A stretch of DNA of 64,000 nt from Halobacterium hubeiense (GCF_001488575.1 NZ_LN831302.1:558001-622000); one strand, 5' to 3'; positions 23,992 through 32,539 are shown, counted from the first letter of the stretch. Numbers and translations: made by a program. Notes: generated by a model from the letters alone, not told the origin.

Positions 23992-25110
23992 TCACGTCGA
24001 GGACACCGCGCAGTTGTTCGGCCCGCGCTCCAGTTCTAGCGTCCCCTCGTCTATCTCCCGCCGCCCGAGGTTCGTCGCGACGATTGCCTCGTAGTTCGCC
24101 GGCCGCGGCGGCAGGTCCGTCGTGAGCGCGTCCACGAACGCCTCGCGCGACAGGTCCGCGACGGCGAGCGACTCCCGAACTGCGCCGAGGTTGCGAGCGA
24201 ACCCGTCGTCCGCGAGCGGCGTCGTCGCCTCGACGTGCCCGGGGAGCACGCGCTCGTCGTCCGGGTACGCGAAAATCGAGTCGTGGAGCGTGTCGTACTG
24301 CCGGCCCGCGAGTTCCCGGGCGCGGTCGGCGTCTTCGAGGTCCGGGCGGCCCACGCCGTCGAGGAACAGGCAGTCGGCGGTGAGCACCGCGTCGCCCCAC
24401 TCGAAGACGACGAGTTCGGTGGTGTGGCCGGGCGCGTGCCGCGCCACGAGGTCACGCCCCCCAATCGAGAGCGCGTCGCCGTCCGCGAGCAGGGTCGCGT
24501 CGTAGTCGAGGCCGCGCTCGGTCGCGCCCGCCGGCAGCACGGGCTCGGCGTCCGTCTCCGCGGCGAGCGCACGGACGCCGGAGAAGTGGTCGGCGTGGAC
24601 GTGCGTGTCCACGGCCCAGCGGACGTCGAGGCCGCGGTCGGCGGCGTCTTCGGCGTACCGCTCGCTCGCGGCCGCCAGCGGGTCCACGACCGCCGCCTCG
24701 TCGCCGTCCGCGAGCAGGTAGGAGAGACAGCCCGACGACGGGCGCTCGTACTGGACGACGCCGCCGAGGTCGTGCGCGACCACGAGGTCGCCCCACGCGT
24801 CCATCCCGCCGGCGAGGTTCACGGCGTCCACGCCCGCCTCGCGGAGCATCGCCGCGACCTCGTCGCTGGCCTCGCCGACCCCGCAGACAGCGACGATGGG
24901 TTCGTCCAGTTCGTCGGGGACGAGGGCGGCGGGGTCGCCGGCGACCTGCGCGGAGACGAACTGCATGTAGGGGACGTGAGCGGCGGTCACGCCCGGCCCG
25001 TCGACGTGCCACGCGTCGAACTCGTCGCGGTCGCGGACGTCCAGCACGGAGACGTCCCCGCTCCGGATGCGGTCGTAGAGGTCGCGCGGCGTGATGGCTG
25101 GCGAAGTCAC
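23992..25110 (-). CDS. Rhodanese - metallo-beta-lactamase fusion (persulfide dioxygenase-like)
   Basis: 372 residues, GTG start (MTSPAITPRDLYDRIRSGD). Residues 1 to about 110 are a rhodanese domain with a cysteine in the active-site loop IVAVCGVGEASDEV. The rest is a metallo-beta-lactamase domain: THVHADHFSG (HxHxDH), RHAPGHTTE, ADCLFLDGVGRPD and VLPGH. The GRPD context is typical of ETHE1-type glutathione persulfide dioxygenases. The rhodanese comes first, the reverse of the usual dioxygenase-rhodanese order. A role in sulfide or persulfide handling is inferred. Confidence 0.82.
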   Translation of the reverse strand: MTSPAITPRDLYDRIRSGDVSVLDVRDRDEFDAWHVDGPGVTAAHVPYMQFVSAQVAGDPAALVPDELDEPIVAVCGVGEASDEVAAMLREAGVDAVNLAGGMDAWGDLVVAHDLGGVVQYERPSSGCLSYLLADGDEAAVVDPLAAASERYAEDAADRGLDVRWAVDTHVHADHFSGVRALAAETDAEPVLPAGATERGLDYDATLLADGDALSIGGRDLVARHAPGHTTELVVFEWGDAVLTADCLFLDGVGRPDLEDADRARELAGRQYDTLHDSIFAYPDDERVLPGHVEATTPLADDGFARNLGAVRESLAVADLSREAFVDALTTDLPPRPANYEAIVATNLGRREIDEGTLELERGPNNCAVSST

Positions 25111-25170
25111 GAGCGGACGTACGCTCTCGCGTGCCAAAAGCTCACGTGGACGGCGCGCGAACTCGGCGGC

Positions 25171-25791
25171 ATGACCGACGACTTCCGCGACGGCGTCGCG
25201 GCCGCGGCGGAGACGGAGTTGGACCGCCTCGGCTCCTCGAAGCGCCTCGTCGCGCTCACGGACGCGACCCTCGACGACGAGACGGTGTTGCGCGCGGCCG
25301 CCGCCAGCGAGGCCGCCGCGGCCGACGTGTTCGCCGAGTGGGCGGCGGACGCGTCCGGCGACGCCGCCGAGACGTTCGCCGCGTTTGCGGAGCGCGAGCG
25401 CGACCACTACGAGCGCGTCGCCGGGGAACTCGGCGAGGACGTGGCCGCCGACCCGGGCGCCGTCCACGACTTCCTCCGCGGGCTGGACGACCCAATCGAG
25501 CAGGCCGGCGCGGTCGTCGGCCGCGGCCTCGTCGCCGAGCGCACGCTCGCGCAGTTCGTGAGCTACTTCGTGAATCAGGCCGACGAGGGCCGCGCGGACC
25601 TGTTCCGGGACCTGCGGCGCGACACGGAGGCCGACACCGAGACCGCAATCGCCCTGCTCGCGGACGTAGCGGAAGACGAGGCGGCCGTCGAGCGCGCGAG
25701 CGACGCGGCTATCGAGGTCGTGAGCGTCGCCTACGAGGAGTACGTCGCGGCGCTGGAGTCGATGGGCGTCAACGCCAAGTCCGTCTGCTAG
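25171..25791 (+). CDS. Rubrerythrin-family/ferritin-like haloarchaeal protein
   Basis: 206 residues, all helical, very acidic. Candidate di-iron ligands appear in ASEAAAADVFAEWA, FAERERDHYERVAGELGED (E...H) and RTLAQFVSYFVNQADEGRAD, the spacing of ferritin-like four-helix bundles. No C-terminal rubredoxin domain. A peroxide-related role is possible but unproven. It ends SMGVNAKSVC. Divergent from the rhodanese/MBL gene, with which a shared oxidative or sulfur stress role would be reasonable. Confidence 0.65.
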   Translation: MTDDFRDGVAAAAETELDRLGSSKRLVALTDATLDDETVLRAAAASEAAAADVFAEWAADASGDAAETFAAFAERERDHYERVAGELGEDVAADPGAVHDFLRGLDDPIEQAGAVVGRGLVAERTLAQFVSYFVNQADEGRADLFRDLRRDTEADTETAIALLADVAEDEAAVERASDAAIEVVSVAYEEYVAALESMGVNAKSVC

Positions 25792-25794
25792 GGG

Positions 25795-26763
25795 TTACTC
25801 GCCGTTGGAAATCGTGGTGTGCGCGCCGATGAGCGCGCCCGCGAAGTCGATGTCTTCGAGGTGGGTCTGCTCGTCGATGATGGAGTCGCGGACGTCGCAG
25901 TCGTGCAGGGTGGCGTTCGGGAAGATGACGGAGTTGTCCACGCTGGAGTTGCGGAGTTCGGCGTCGCCCATCACGTGGACGTTCTCGCCGATGGTGGTGT
26001 TCTCGACGACGGCGTCGTCGCTGACGAGGTTCTCGCCGTCGAGCTTCCAGCGCACGGCGTCGAGGTACGACTCCGGCGTGCCGATGTCGAACCACGCGCC
26101 CTCGAAGGTGAACGCGTGGACGGACTGGCGGTTCTGGAGCCACTGCATGAACCAGCCGGGCTCGTCGGGGTTCTCGCCCTCGTCGAGGTACCGGTCGAGG
26201 TCGGGCAGCGTCTCCCGCGGGAACGCGTAGCACGCGATGGAGACGAGCGTGCTCTTGGGGTGTTCGGGCTTCTCCTGGAAGTCCACGACCTCGTCGCCGT
26301 CGAGGTCCACGAGCCCGTAGGACTTCGCTCGTTCGAGGCTGCCGACGTCGTAGGCGGCCAGCGCGGGCGTCGCCTTCGCCTCGAAGAAGTCAACGAACTC
26401 CGCGATGTCGAAGCTGATGAGGTTGTCGCCGGCGACCACCACGAGGTCGTCGTCGACGTTCTCGCGGTCGACCAGCTGGGCGAGCGCGCCGACGACGCCG
26501 AACTTTTCGTCCTCCTCGGAGGTGTCTTCGACGGTCAGCGTCGGCTTCTGGAACTCGCTGTCGGCGAGGTACTCGCGGAAGTCCTCCGCGAAGCGCTCGT
26601 TCGTGGAGACGAACACATCCTCGATGCGGTCGTCGGCTTCGAGGTCGGCGAAGATTTCGTCGATGACTGTCGAGTCCCCGACGGGGAGGAACATCTTCGG
26701 TCGGTGTTTCGTGATGGGCCACAACCGGGTCGCGTACCCGCCGGCGAGGACGACGGCTTTCAT
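25795..26763 (-). CDS. Sugar-1-phosphate nucleotidyltransferase with beta-helix tail
   Basis: 322 residues. The nucleotide loop is MKAVVLAGGYATRLWPITK (G-G-x-x-T-R-L), followed by PKMFLPVGD; the metal Asp is in VVVAGDNLISF and the sugar-binding segment in VDFQEKPEHPKS. The C-terminal 80 residues are left-handed beta-helix repeats (VVENTTIGENVHVMG and on). It makes an NDP-sugar (dTDP- or UDP-glucose type) for surface glycosylation; the base is undetermined. ATG at 26763; the longer frame is not coding. Confidence 0.88.
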   Translation of the reverse strand: MKAVVLAGGYATRLWPITKHRPKMFLPVGDSTVIDEIFADLEADDRIEDVFVSTNERFAEDFREYLADSEFQKPTLTVEDTSEEDEKFGVVGALAQLVDRENVDDDLVVVAGDNLISFDIAEFVDFFEAKATPALAAYDVGSLERAKSYGLVDLDGDEVVDFQEKPEHPKSTLVSIACYAFPRETLPDLDRYLDEGENPDEPGWFMQWLQNRQSVHAFTFEGAWFDIGTPESYLDAVRWKLDGENLVSDDAVVENTTIGENVHVMGDAELRNSSVDNSVIFPNATLHDCDVRDSIIDEQTHLEDIDFAGALIGAHTTISNGE

Positions 26764-26783
26764 ACCCCGACGGTGCCGTGCGT

Positions 26784-26800
26784 CCGATAAGTCCTTTTTC
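26784..26800. promoter_or_regulatory. Back-to-back TATA elements of NDP-sugar synthase and regulator
   Basis: Within a 59-bp spacer, minus-strand CTTATCGG (26784-26791) is 21-28 bases before 26763, and CCTTTTTC (26793-26800) is 23-30 bases before 26823. The two promoters almost touch, so they probably compete. Confidence 0.5.
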
Positions 26801-26822
26801 ATCCAGGTGTCCACTTGCGGGC

Positions 26823-27113
26823 ATGGACGACCAGACCACCCGCGAACGCATCCTCGACACGCTCCGCGAGCGTCCGGACACGCCCAGCGCCCTCGCAGAG
26901 GAGTTCGGCGTCTCCCGCGGCACGGTGCTGACGCACGTCCGCCACCTCTCGAAGTCGCTGGAGGAGACCGACGAGGAACTGCTCGTGAAGCCCCCGGAGT
27001 GCCGCGAGTGCGGGTTCGACGGCTTCGACGACCCCGTGAACGTGCCGTCGCGGTGCCCCGAGTGCAAGAGCGAGAGCATCGAGGAGCCCGCGTTCGTCGT
27101 CGAAGCGGTCTAG
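26823..27113 (+). CDS. Small transcription regulator: HTH plus zinc ribbon
   Basis: 96 residues. Residues 1-55 form a winged helix-turn-helix (ALAEEFGVSRGTVLTHVRHL is helix-turn-helix in pattern). The C-terminal half is a zinc ribbon with CRECG and CPEC pairs. Predicted archaeal transcription regulators of COG3357 have this layout. Divergent from the NDP-sugar synthase with overlapping promoters, it may regulate that gene. Its stop shares CTAG (27110-27113) with the Rieske gene. Confidence 0.78.
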   Translation: MDDQTTRERILDTLRERPDTPSALAEEFGVSRGTVLTHVRHLSKSLEETDEELLVKPPECRECGFDGFDDPVNVPSRCPECKSESIEEPAFVVEAV

Positions 27114-27529
27114 AAGCCGAGGCGCGCGCCGGGGTCCGTCGAGAGGTCCGCGGGGTCGCCGTCCTCGACGCCCGTCCGCACGAACTCGTAGTCGTCGTCT
27201 GCGAGGTAGACGTCGCCGTCACGGGTCTCGACCGAGACGGGGTCCAGTTGCGCGCCCTCGCAGGGGCCGTGCGTGCAGACCCCCGTGTCCTTCTCGAAGG
27301 TCGCGGCGTGCTTCCGGCAGACCACGTCGCCGTTCCGCACGGGCGCGCCGTCGCCCGTGTCGAGTTTCACGTCCGTCCAGTGCATGCAGTAGTTCAGGAA
27401 CGACGTGACCGAGCCGTCCGAGAGCTTCAACAGGATGGCCTCGCGCTCGTCGCCGCCGTCGGCGACCGTGTACAGTAGCGTCCCGTCGGCCGGCACCTCC
27501 TCGACCGCAGCGATGCGCTCGTCTCCCAT
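27110..27529 (-). CDS. Rieske 2Fe-2S domain protein
   Basis: 139 residues, a single Rieske domain. Cluster ligands are CMHW (C-x-H) and CRKHAATFEKDTGVCTHGPC (C-x2-H), separated by about 30 residues, as in soluble Rieske ferredoxins. No transmembrane anchor. It may carry electrons for an oxygenase or act alone; no oxygenase partner is adjacent. Start MGDERIAAVEEVPADG, right after the hairpin repeat copy B on the upstream side. Confidence 0.85.
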   Translation of the reverse strand: MGDERIAAVEEVPADGTLLYTVADGGDEREAILLKLSDGSVTSFLNYCMHWTDVKLDTGDGAPVRNGDVVCRKHAATFEKDTGVCTHGPCEGAQLDPVSVETRDGDVYLADDDYEFVRTGVEDGDPADLSTDPGARLGF

Positions 27530-27590
27530 CGGCCCCGGCTACCGGTTCGGCGGCTTTGAGCGTACCGGAATCTGCGCCTGTTCACTCACG

Positions 27591-27802
27591 AGCATCCGCG
27601 AGCGCCATACGGCGCTCGCGGTTCACCGAGCGCGAACGACGCGAGGCGCGAAGCGCCTCGGAACGTGCGAGCGGCGAGCGAAGCGAGCCGTGAGCAGTGA
27701 GCGCTCGGGCCGACGACTGAGCGGAGTGAAACGAAGCGAAGGAGGAGTGCTTTTTCCGCAAGTTTTTGCCGAGCGGGGTGCGCCGGAGGCGCACCCCCGC
27801 AG
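27591..27802 (+). repeat. Modular hairpin repeat, copy B
   Basis: Begins AGCAT, then an 11-bp stem CCGCGAGCGCC/GGCGCTCGCGG (27596-27621) and GTTCAC as in copy A. Next an 8-bp stem CGAGGCGC/GCGCCTCG with GAA loop (27642-27660), GAGCGAAGCGAGC units, two T-runs (CTTTTTCCGCAAGTTTTTGC, 27750-27769) and a 10-bp stem GGGGTGCGCC/GGCGCACCCC (27775-27797), ending GCAG. The last stem has the same arms as the last stem of copy A. The 27530-27815 interval contains nothing else. Confidence 0.7.
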
Positions 27803-27815
27803 CGCAAAACGTGCG

Positions 27816-28670
27816 TTAGTAGTGCCGCGCTTCGACTTCTTCGGCGAGCGCGCGAGCGAGCCGCGCGCCGACCTTGCACGTGGTGTAGGTGGTGTCGTCG
27901 TAGGCGGCGACGGGTCGGACCTCCCACGTGGTGTTCGTGAGGAACACCTCGTCGGCGCTCCGCAGGTCTCGGGGCCGGTAGTGGCCTTCCTCCACCGGGA
28001 CGCCGAGGTCGTCGGCGAGTTCGAGGACCGCCCAGCGCGTGATGCCGGGGTTGACCGGGAGGTCGAGGCTGGGCGTGTGGAGGGTGTCGTCGTCGACGAA
28101 GAAGACGTTGCTCGCGGCGCCACCGGTGACGCGGCCGTCGGCGTCGAGGAGGACGGCTTCGTCGGCGTCGCCGGCGTCGATGCGCGCGAGAACCCCGTTG
28201 AGGTAGTTGTGGGTCTTCGCGACCGAGGGGAGCGCGTCGTCGGCGACGCGCTCGACCGCGGCGGTCACGGCGGTCGCGGGCTCGCTCCAGACGCGTTCGC
28301 CGTCCACGCCGCCACGCGGCAGGGGGTCAGTGACGACGACGACCGTCGGGTCCGCGTCGCCGTCGGGCGTCAGCGACCCGGAGTGGGTGCCGCGGGAGAC
28401 AGTGAGGCGGACGCGCGCGTCCGTGAGGTCGTTGGCGGCGAGCGTGGCGTGGACGCGGCCGCGGAGGTCGCGCTCGGAGAGCCCGTGGTCGATGCCGAGC
28501 GCGTTGCAGGTCGCCTGCAGGCGCTTGGCGTGGGCGGCCCACGCGAACACCTGGCCGCCGTACGCGCGCAGCGTCTCGACGGCGGCGTCGCCGTACTGGA
28601 ACCCGCGGTCGCGGACGCTCACGGTGGCGTCCTCGGCGGCCACGAGCTCGCCGTCTACGTGCGAGTACAC
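27816..28670 (-). CDS. pabC: Branched-chain aminotransferase / aminodeoxychorismate lyase family
   Basis: 284 residues, class IV PLP fold. The PLP lysine is in PSVAKTHNYLNGVLARI and the phosphate-binding end in GGAASNVFFVDDDTLH. The N-terminus YSHVDGELVAAEDATVSVRD resembles haloarchaeal PabC (4-amino-4-deoxychorismate lyase). pabA/pabB are not adjacent, so a D- or branched-chain amino-acid transaminase cannot be excluded. GTG start at 28670. Confidence 0.75.
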   Translation of the reverse strand: MYSHVDGELVAAEDATVSVRDRGFQYGDAAVETLRAYGGQVFAWAAHAKRLQATCNALGIDHGLSERDLRGRVHATLAANDLTDARVRLTVSRGTHSGSLTPDGDADPTVVVVTDPLPRGGVDGERVWSEPATAVTAAVERVADDALPSVAKTHNYLNGVLARIDAGDADEAVLLDADGRVTGGAASNVFFVDDDTLHTPSLDLPVNPGITRWAVLELADDLGVPVEEGHYRPRDLRSADEVFLTNTTWEVRPVAAYDDTTYTTCKVGARLARALAEEVEARHY

Positions 28671-28701
28671 GTGTCGGCGCCGGCCGGGGCGGCTGCGGCC
28701 A

Positions 28702-29229
28702 TCAGTCGTGGTCCTGGGCGGCGTCCACCCAGCGGCCGACGCGCTTCGCGGAGAGGTCCACGCGCTCGGCGAGGTCCTCCGGGTCGGCCGCCGCGAGGTC
28801 CGCGACGGTCTCGATGCCCGCGTCTTCGAGGCGGTCGGCGTACGCCGGGCCGATGCCCTTCAGGACGGTGACCGGCTCGCCCTCGACCGTCTCGGGCGCT
28901 TCCTCGTCGCCCGCGCTGGCGGCTTCCGCGGGTTCGGCGGCCCGCGTCGGGTCGTCGGTGTGCTCCTCGTCCACCAGCGACTCCGTGGAGGCGGCGGCAT
29001 CCGTCTCCGTCGCAACCGGCTCGTCGACGCCGTCCGCGTCGGCGTCGGCTTCGGCCTCGGCCTCCGGTTCGGCCTCAGTGTCGGTTTCGCGCGCTGCGTC
29101 GGATTCCTTGACCGCCCGCTCGGACTCCGCCTCCGGCTCGTGTTCGACGGTGACGTCGACGCCGCTCCCGGCGGAGCGGCTCTCCTCCTCCATCCCGAGC
29201 AGCGATTTGAGTGTCGAGAGCAGTCCCAT
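28702..29229 (-). CDS. Acidic linker protein with C-terminal helix-hairpin-helix domain
   Basis: 175 residues. An amphipathic start (MGLLSTLKSLLGMEEE) is followed by about 90 residues of Glu/Asp/Ala low complexity. The tail from VTVLKGIGPAYADRLEDAGI through the end is a Rad51/PolX-like helix-hairpin-helix (G-I-G-P, ADLAAADPEDLAERVDLS). HhH tails bind DNA or assemble complexes; the target is unknown. A TATA element (29254-29263) supports the start. It lies 31 bases upstream of the PabC-like gene on the same strand. Confidence 0.75.
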   Translation of the reverse strand: MGLLSTLKSLLGMEEESRSAGSGVDVTVEHEPEAESERAVKESDAARETDTEAEPEAEAEADADADGVDEPVATETDAAASTESLVDEEHTDDPTRAAEPAEAASAGDEEAPETVEGEPVTVLKGIGPAYADRLEDAGIETVADLAAADPEDLAERVDLSAKRVGRWVDAAQDHD

Positions 29230-29253
29230 TGGCTGGCTATATCTCCCGACTGC

Positions 29254-29263
29254 ACTTAAAGCC
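29254..29263 (-). promoter_or_regulatory. TATA element of the HhH gene
   Basis: Minus-strand GGCTTTAAGT, 25-34 bases before the ATG at 29229. Confidence 0.55.
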
Positions 29264-29274
29264 GTGCCCGTCAG

Positions 29275-30078
29275 TCAGAGTTGCGCGCGCAGTGCGTCGT
29301 TCATCGCGGCTATCGGCGCGTCTCGACCCGTCCACAGTTCGAACGCCGCGACGCCCTGGAAGAGGAGCATCCACGCGCCGTCTATCGTGGTCGCGCCCGC
29401 GGCGTCGGCGTCCCGGAGCAGCCGCGTCTCCAGCGGCGCGTACACCGCGTCCAGCACTGCGAGGTCGGCGTGGAGCGCGTCCGCCGGAACGGGCGACTCG
29501 TCCTCCTCCATCCCGACGCTCGTCGCGTTCACGAGCACGTCGGCGTCCGCGAGCAGTTCGGGGAGCGCGTCGAGGCCGTGTGCGGACGCCGCATCTCCGA
29601 CGTCGTCGGCCAGCAGTTCCGCCGTTTCGACGGTTCGGTTGGCGATGCTGACCGCCGCTCCCGCGTCGGCGAGCGCGAACGCCGCCGCGCGGCCCGCGCC
29701 GCCCGCCCCAACGACGACCGCGTCGCGGCCGTCCAGTTCGACGCCGTGGTGGGCGAACGACCGCCGCACGCCCTCCGCGTCCGTGTTGTGGCCGGTGACT
29801 GTGTCCCCGGAGAAGTCGATAGTGTTGACCGCGCCGATGCGGGCTGCGAGGTCGTCCGGCTCGACGGCGTCGAGGACTGCCTGCTTGAACGGGATGGTGA
29901 CGTTCAGGCCAGCGACGCCGAGCGCGTCCGCGCCCTCGACGGCGGCCGCGATGTCCTCGCGCGCCGGCTCGAAGGTGACGTACCGGGCGTCGATGCCGAG
30001 TTCGTCGTAGGCGGCCTCGTGCATCGGCGGCGACAGCGAGTGCTCGACCGGGTTCCCGACGAGTCCGAATACTTGCAC
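29275..30078 (-). CDS. aroE: Shikimate dehydrogenase
   Basis: NADP-dependent reduction of 3-dehydroshikimate in aromatic amino-acid synthesis. 267 residues. The N-terminal substrate motif is [20 protein letters not shown]; the catalytic Lys is in [15 protein letters not shown] and the Asp in GHNTDAEGV. The Rossmann loop is [16 protein letters not shown], with ANRTVETAE for NADP. I choose the GTG at 30078 ([10 protein letters not shown]); a GTG four codons upstream is in frame but would sit closer to the TATA box at 30100-30109. Confidence 0.93.
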   Translation of the reverse strand: MQVFGLVGNPVEHSLSPPMHEAAYDELGIDARYVTFEPAREDIAAAVEGADALGVAGLNVTIPFKQAVLDAVEPDDLAARIGAVNTIDFSGDTVTGHNTDAEGVRRSFAHHGVELDGRDAVVVGAGGAGRAAAFALADAGAAVSIANRTVETAELLADDVGDAASAHGLDALPELLADADVLVNATSVGMEEDESPVPADALHADLAVLDAVYAPLETRLLRDADAAGATTIDGAWMLLFQGVAAFELWTGRDAPIAAMNDALRAQL

Positions 30079-30099
30079 GCCTCGACGCACTCACGCGCC

Positions 30100-30134
30100 G
30101 TTTATAACTGATGCTCACTCCGAACCGTTTTTGC
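30100..30134. promoter_or_regulatory. Divergent TATA elements (aroE / exchanger)
   Basis: Minus-strand AGTTATAAAC (30100-30109), 22-31 bases before 30078. Plus-strand CGTTTTTGC (30126-30134), 23-31 bases before 30157. Confidence 0.55.
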
Positions 30135-30156
30135 CCGCGAGCCAGTTTCCCGGCGT

Positions 30157-31113
30157 ATGGCCGGCACACTCCTCGTCGACGGCGCGATACTGCTCGTCGG
30201 CATCCTGCTGCTCTACGTCGGCGCCGAGTTCCTCGTCGCCGCGGCGTCCGCGCTCGCGCTCTCCCACGGCGTGAAGGCGGCGACGGTCGGCGTCACCATC
30301 GTCGCGTTCGCCACCACGGCGCCCGAGCTGTTCGTCTCCGCGACGGGCGCGCTGACCGCCTCCGACAGCATCGCGCTCGGCAACATCGTCGGGTCGAACA
30401 TCGCCAACATCGGCCTCGTCCTCGGCGCGTCCGCGCTCGTCCGCCCGATGGAAGTCGACGACAAGACGCTCTACCAGCACGGCCCGTTCATGTTCACGGC
30501 CGCCGTCGCGCTCGTCGTCCTCGGGCTTGACGGCAGCATCGCCGCGTTCGACGGCGTCGTCCTCCTCGCGCTGCTGGCGGGCTTCACCGGCTACCTCTAC
30601 TACAAGTCCCAGCAGGCCGACGACGTCGCGCTGCCCGAGGAGGTCGAGATGGACGAGGAGACCACGACCGCGGGCGTCCGCGAGTACGTCACGCTCGCCG
30701 GCGCCATCGTCCTGCTGCTGGCCGGCTCCCGCGCGCTCATCGTCGGCGGCAAGGGCGTCCTCGAGGCGTGGGGCTTCGGCGACCTCTTCATCGGCCTCAC
30801 CATCATCGCGTTCGGCACCTCCGTCCCCGAGCTGGCGACGTCGCTCGTGAGCGCGATTCGCGGCGAAGCCGAGTTCTCCATCGGGAACGTCGTCGGGTCG
30901 AACATCTACAACGTGCTCGCGGTCATCGGCGTCGTCGCCGTCCTCGTCCCCATCACGGTGTCCGGGTCCACCATCGGCTACGAGTTCCCCGTGATGTTGG
31001 CGTTCACCGTCGTCGCGCTCGCCGTCATGGCGTTCGGCGACCGCATCACGCGCGTCGAGGGCGCGGGCCTGCTGGCCGGCTACGTCGGCTTCGTCTACTT
31101 CCTGCTGCCGTAG
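30157..31113 (+). CDS. Calcium/sodium antiporter, CaCA family (YrbG-like)
   Basis: 318 residues, about 10 helices in two inverted halves. Both alpha repeats are canonical: GVTIVAFATTAPELFVSATG with GNIVGSNIANIG in the first half, and GLTIIAFGTSVPELATSLVS with GNVVGSNIYNVL in the second. The acidic loop between the halves (EEVEMDEETTTAG) is short. It should exchange Na+ for Ca2+ at the membrane. It is followed 43 bases later by a divergent relative in the same direction, probably one transcript. Confidence 0.9.
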   Translation: MAGTLLVDGAILLVGILLLYVGAEFLVAAASALALSHGVKAATVGVTIVAFATTAPELFVSATGALTASDSIALGNIVGSNIANIGLVLGASALVRPMEVDDKTLYQHGPFMFTAAVALVVLGLDGSIAAFDGVVLLALLAGFTGYLYYKSQQADDVALPEEVEMDEETTTAGVREYVTLAGAIVLLLAGSRALIVGGKGVLEAWGFGDLFIGLTIIAFGTSVPELATSLVSAIRGEAEFSIGNVVGSNIYNVLAVIGVVAVLVPITVSGSTIGYEFPVMLAFTVVALAVMAFGDRITRVEGAGLLAGYVGFVYFLLP

Positions 31114-31156
31114 CCCAACCACAAGCGTTAGGGAGCGCTTCGCGGACAGTACTGAT

Positions 31157-32476
31157 ATGCTACGAGAGCGCCTGCAACACCCACTGACCGCGCTGGCGCT
31201 CGCGACGCTGCTGACCGCGCCGTGGGTCGGCGTCTTCCTCACCGGCGGCCCCGACGCGTACGGGTTCGGCGAACCGACGACCGTCGCGGTCAGCGGTGTC
31301 GCCGTCCTCGGGGCGGCGTTCCTGCTGGCGTGGGGCGCCGAGACCGCCGAGAAGGACGTCCCGCCCGCGTTCGCCATCGCGGTGCTGGCGGTGCTGGCGG
31401 TCGCCCCCGAGTACGCCGTCGACGCGCTGTACGCGTGGACCGCCGGCGCGAACGCCGGGACCGCCCGCGGCATCGAAGCCGCGAACCTCGCGGTTGCGAA
31501 CATGACCGGCGCGAACCGCATCCTCATCGGGCTCGGGTGGTCGGGCGTCGCGCTGTTCACCGTCTACAAGGCCCGCTCCTCGAAGGACGCCGCGGTCGAG
31601 CAGCGCGGCGGCCTCCGCAGCGTCGTCAACCTCGACCCCGCCATCGCAACCGAAATCACGTTCCTGCTCGCCGCGACCGCCTACGCCTTCCTCGTGCCGC
31701 TCCGCGGCGGCATCGACATCGTGGACACGGTCGTGCTCGTGGGCCTGTTCGCGACGTACATCGCCATCATCATCCGCGGCGACGTCTCCCACGACACCGA
31801 ACACGTCGGCGTCCCCGCGTACCTCCAGCAGTTCCGGCGGCCCGCCCGCGTCGCCACCGTCCTCGCGCTGTTCGCGTTCTCCGGCGCGGTCATCTACACC
31901 GCCGTCCACCCGTTCGCGCACGGCCTCGAAGTGCTCGGGGAGAACGCCGGCATCCCGCCGTTCTTCATGATTCAGTGGGTCGCGCCGCTGGCCTCCGAGG
32001 CGCCCGAGCTCATCGTCGTCGTCTACCTCGTGAACAAGGCGCGCTCGACGGCCGGGTTCAACGCGCTCATCTCCTCGAAGCTCAACCAGTGGACGCTGCT
32101 CATCGGGACGCTCGCGGTCGTCTACAGCATCGCGTACGGCGGCGTCGCCACGCTCCCCTTCGACGAGAAGCAGGCCGCCGAAATCTGGATTACCGCCGCC
32201 CAGAGCCTCTTCGCCATCGCCATCCTCGCGAACCTCAACATCGCCGTCTGGGAGGGCGTCACGCTGCTGGTGTTGTTCCTCACGCAGGTGTTCGTGGAGT
32301 TCGGCATCATCCGGCTGGTCGCCGAGCCCCGGGCGACCGAGCTCAGCATCCTCGTCCTCTACGCGTACACCGCCGTCTACCTCGCGCTCGCCGCCGTCCT
32401 GCTCGTGAAGCGCCGCGAGTCCGTCGCGCGGCTCCTGCGGGTCACCGCGGACGGCGCTCGCTCGGCGTTCTCGTAG
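31157..32476 (+). CDS. Divergent CaCA-like sodium/calcium exchanger
   Basis: 439 residues, about 11-12 membrane helices. Alpha-repeat remnants remain: VLAVAPEYAVDALYAWTAG with NLAVANMTGANRILIGLGWS, and APLASEAPELIVVVYLVNKA with NALISSKLNQWTLLIGTL. The P-E of both repeats is kept, but the second-half GN-x-GSN-N block of a normal exchanger is replaced by SSKLNQWT, so ion choice may differ. This is the larger member of a tandem pair with the canonical exchanger upstream. Confidence 0.7.
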   Translation: MLRERLQHPLTALALATLLTAPWVGVFLTGGPDAYGFGEPTTVAVSGVAVLGAAFLLAWGAETAEKDVPPAFAIAVLAVLAVAPEYAVDALYAWTAGANAGTARGIEAANLAVANMTGANRILIGLGWSGVALFTVYKARSSKDAAVEQRGGLRSVVNLDPAIATEITFLLAATAYAFLVPLRGGIDIVDTVVLVGLFATYIAIIIRGDVSHDTEHVGVPAYLQQFRRPARVATVLALFAFSGAVIYTAVHPFAHGLEVLGENAGIPPFFMIQWVAPLASEAPELIVVVYLVNKARSTAGFNALISSKLNQWTLLIGTLAVVYSIAYGGVATLPFDEKQAAEIWITAAQSLFAIAILANLNIAVWEGVTLLVLFLTQVFVEFGIIRLVAEPRATELSILVLYAYTAVYLALAAVLLVKRRESVARLLRVTADGARSAFS

Positions 32477-32539
32477 CGGCCGCCGGCCAGTTCCTCGGGG
32501 AACGGCAGTCGTTTTACGGGCCGCCTCCTACGGCGTGCC

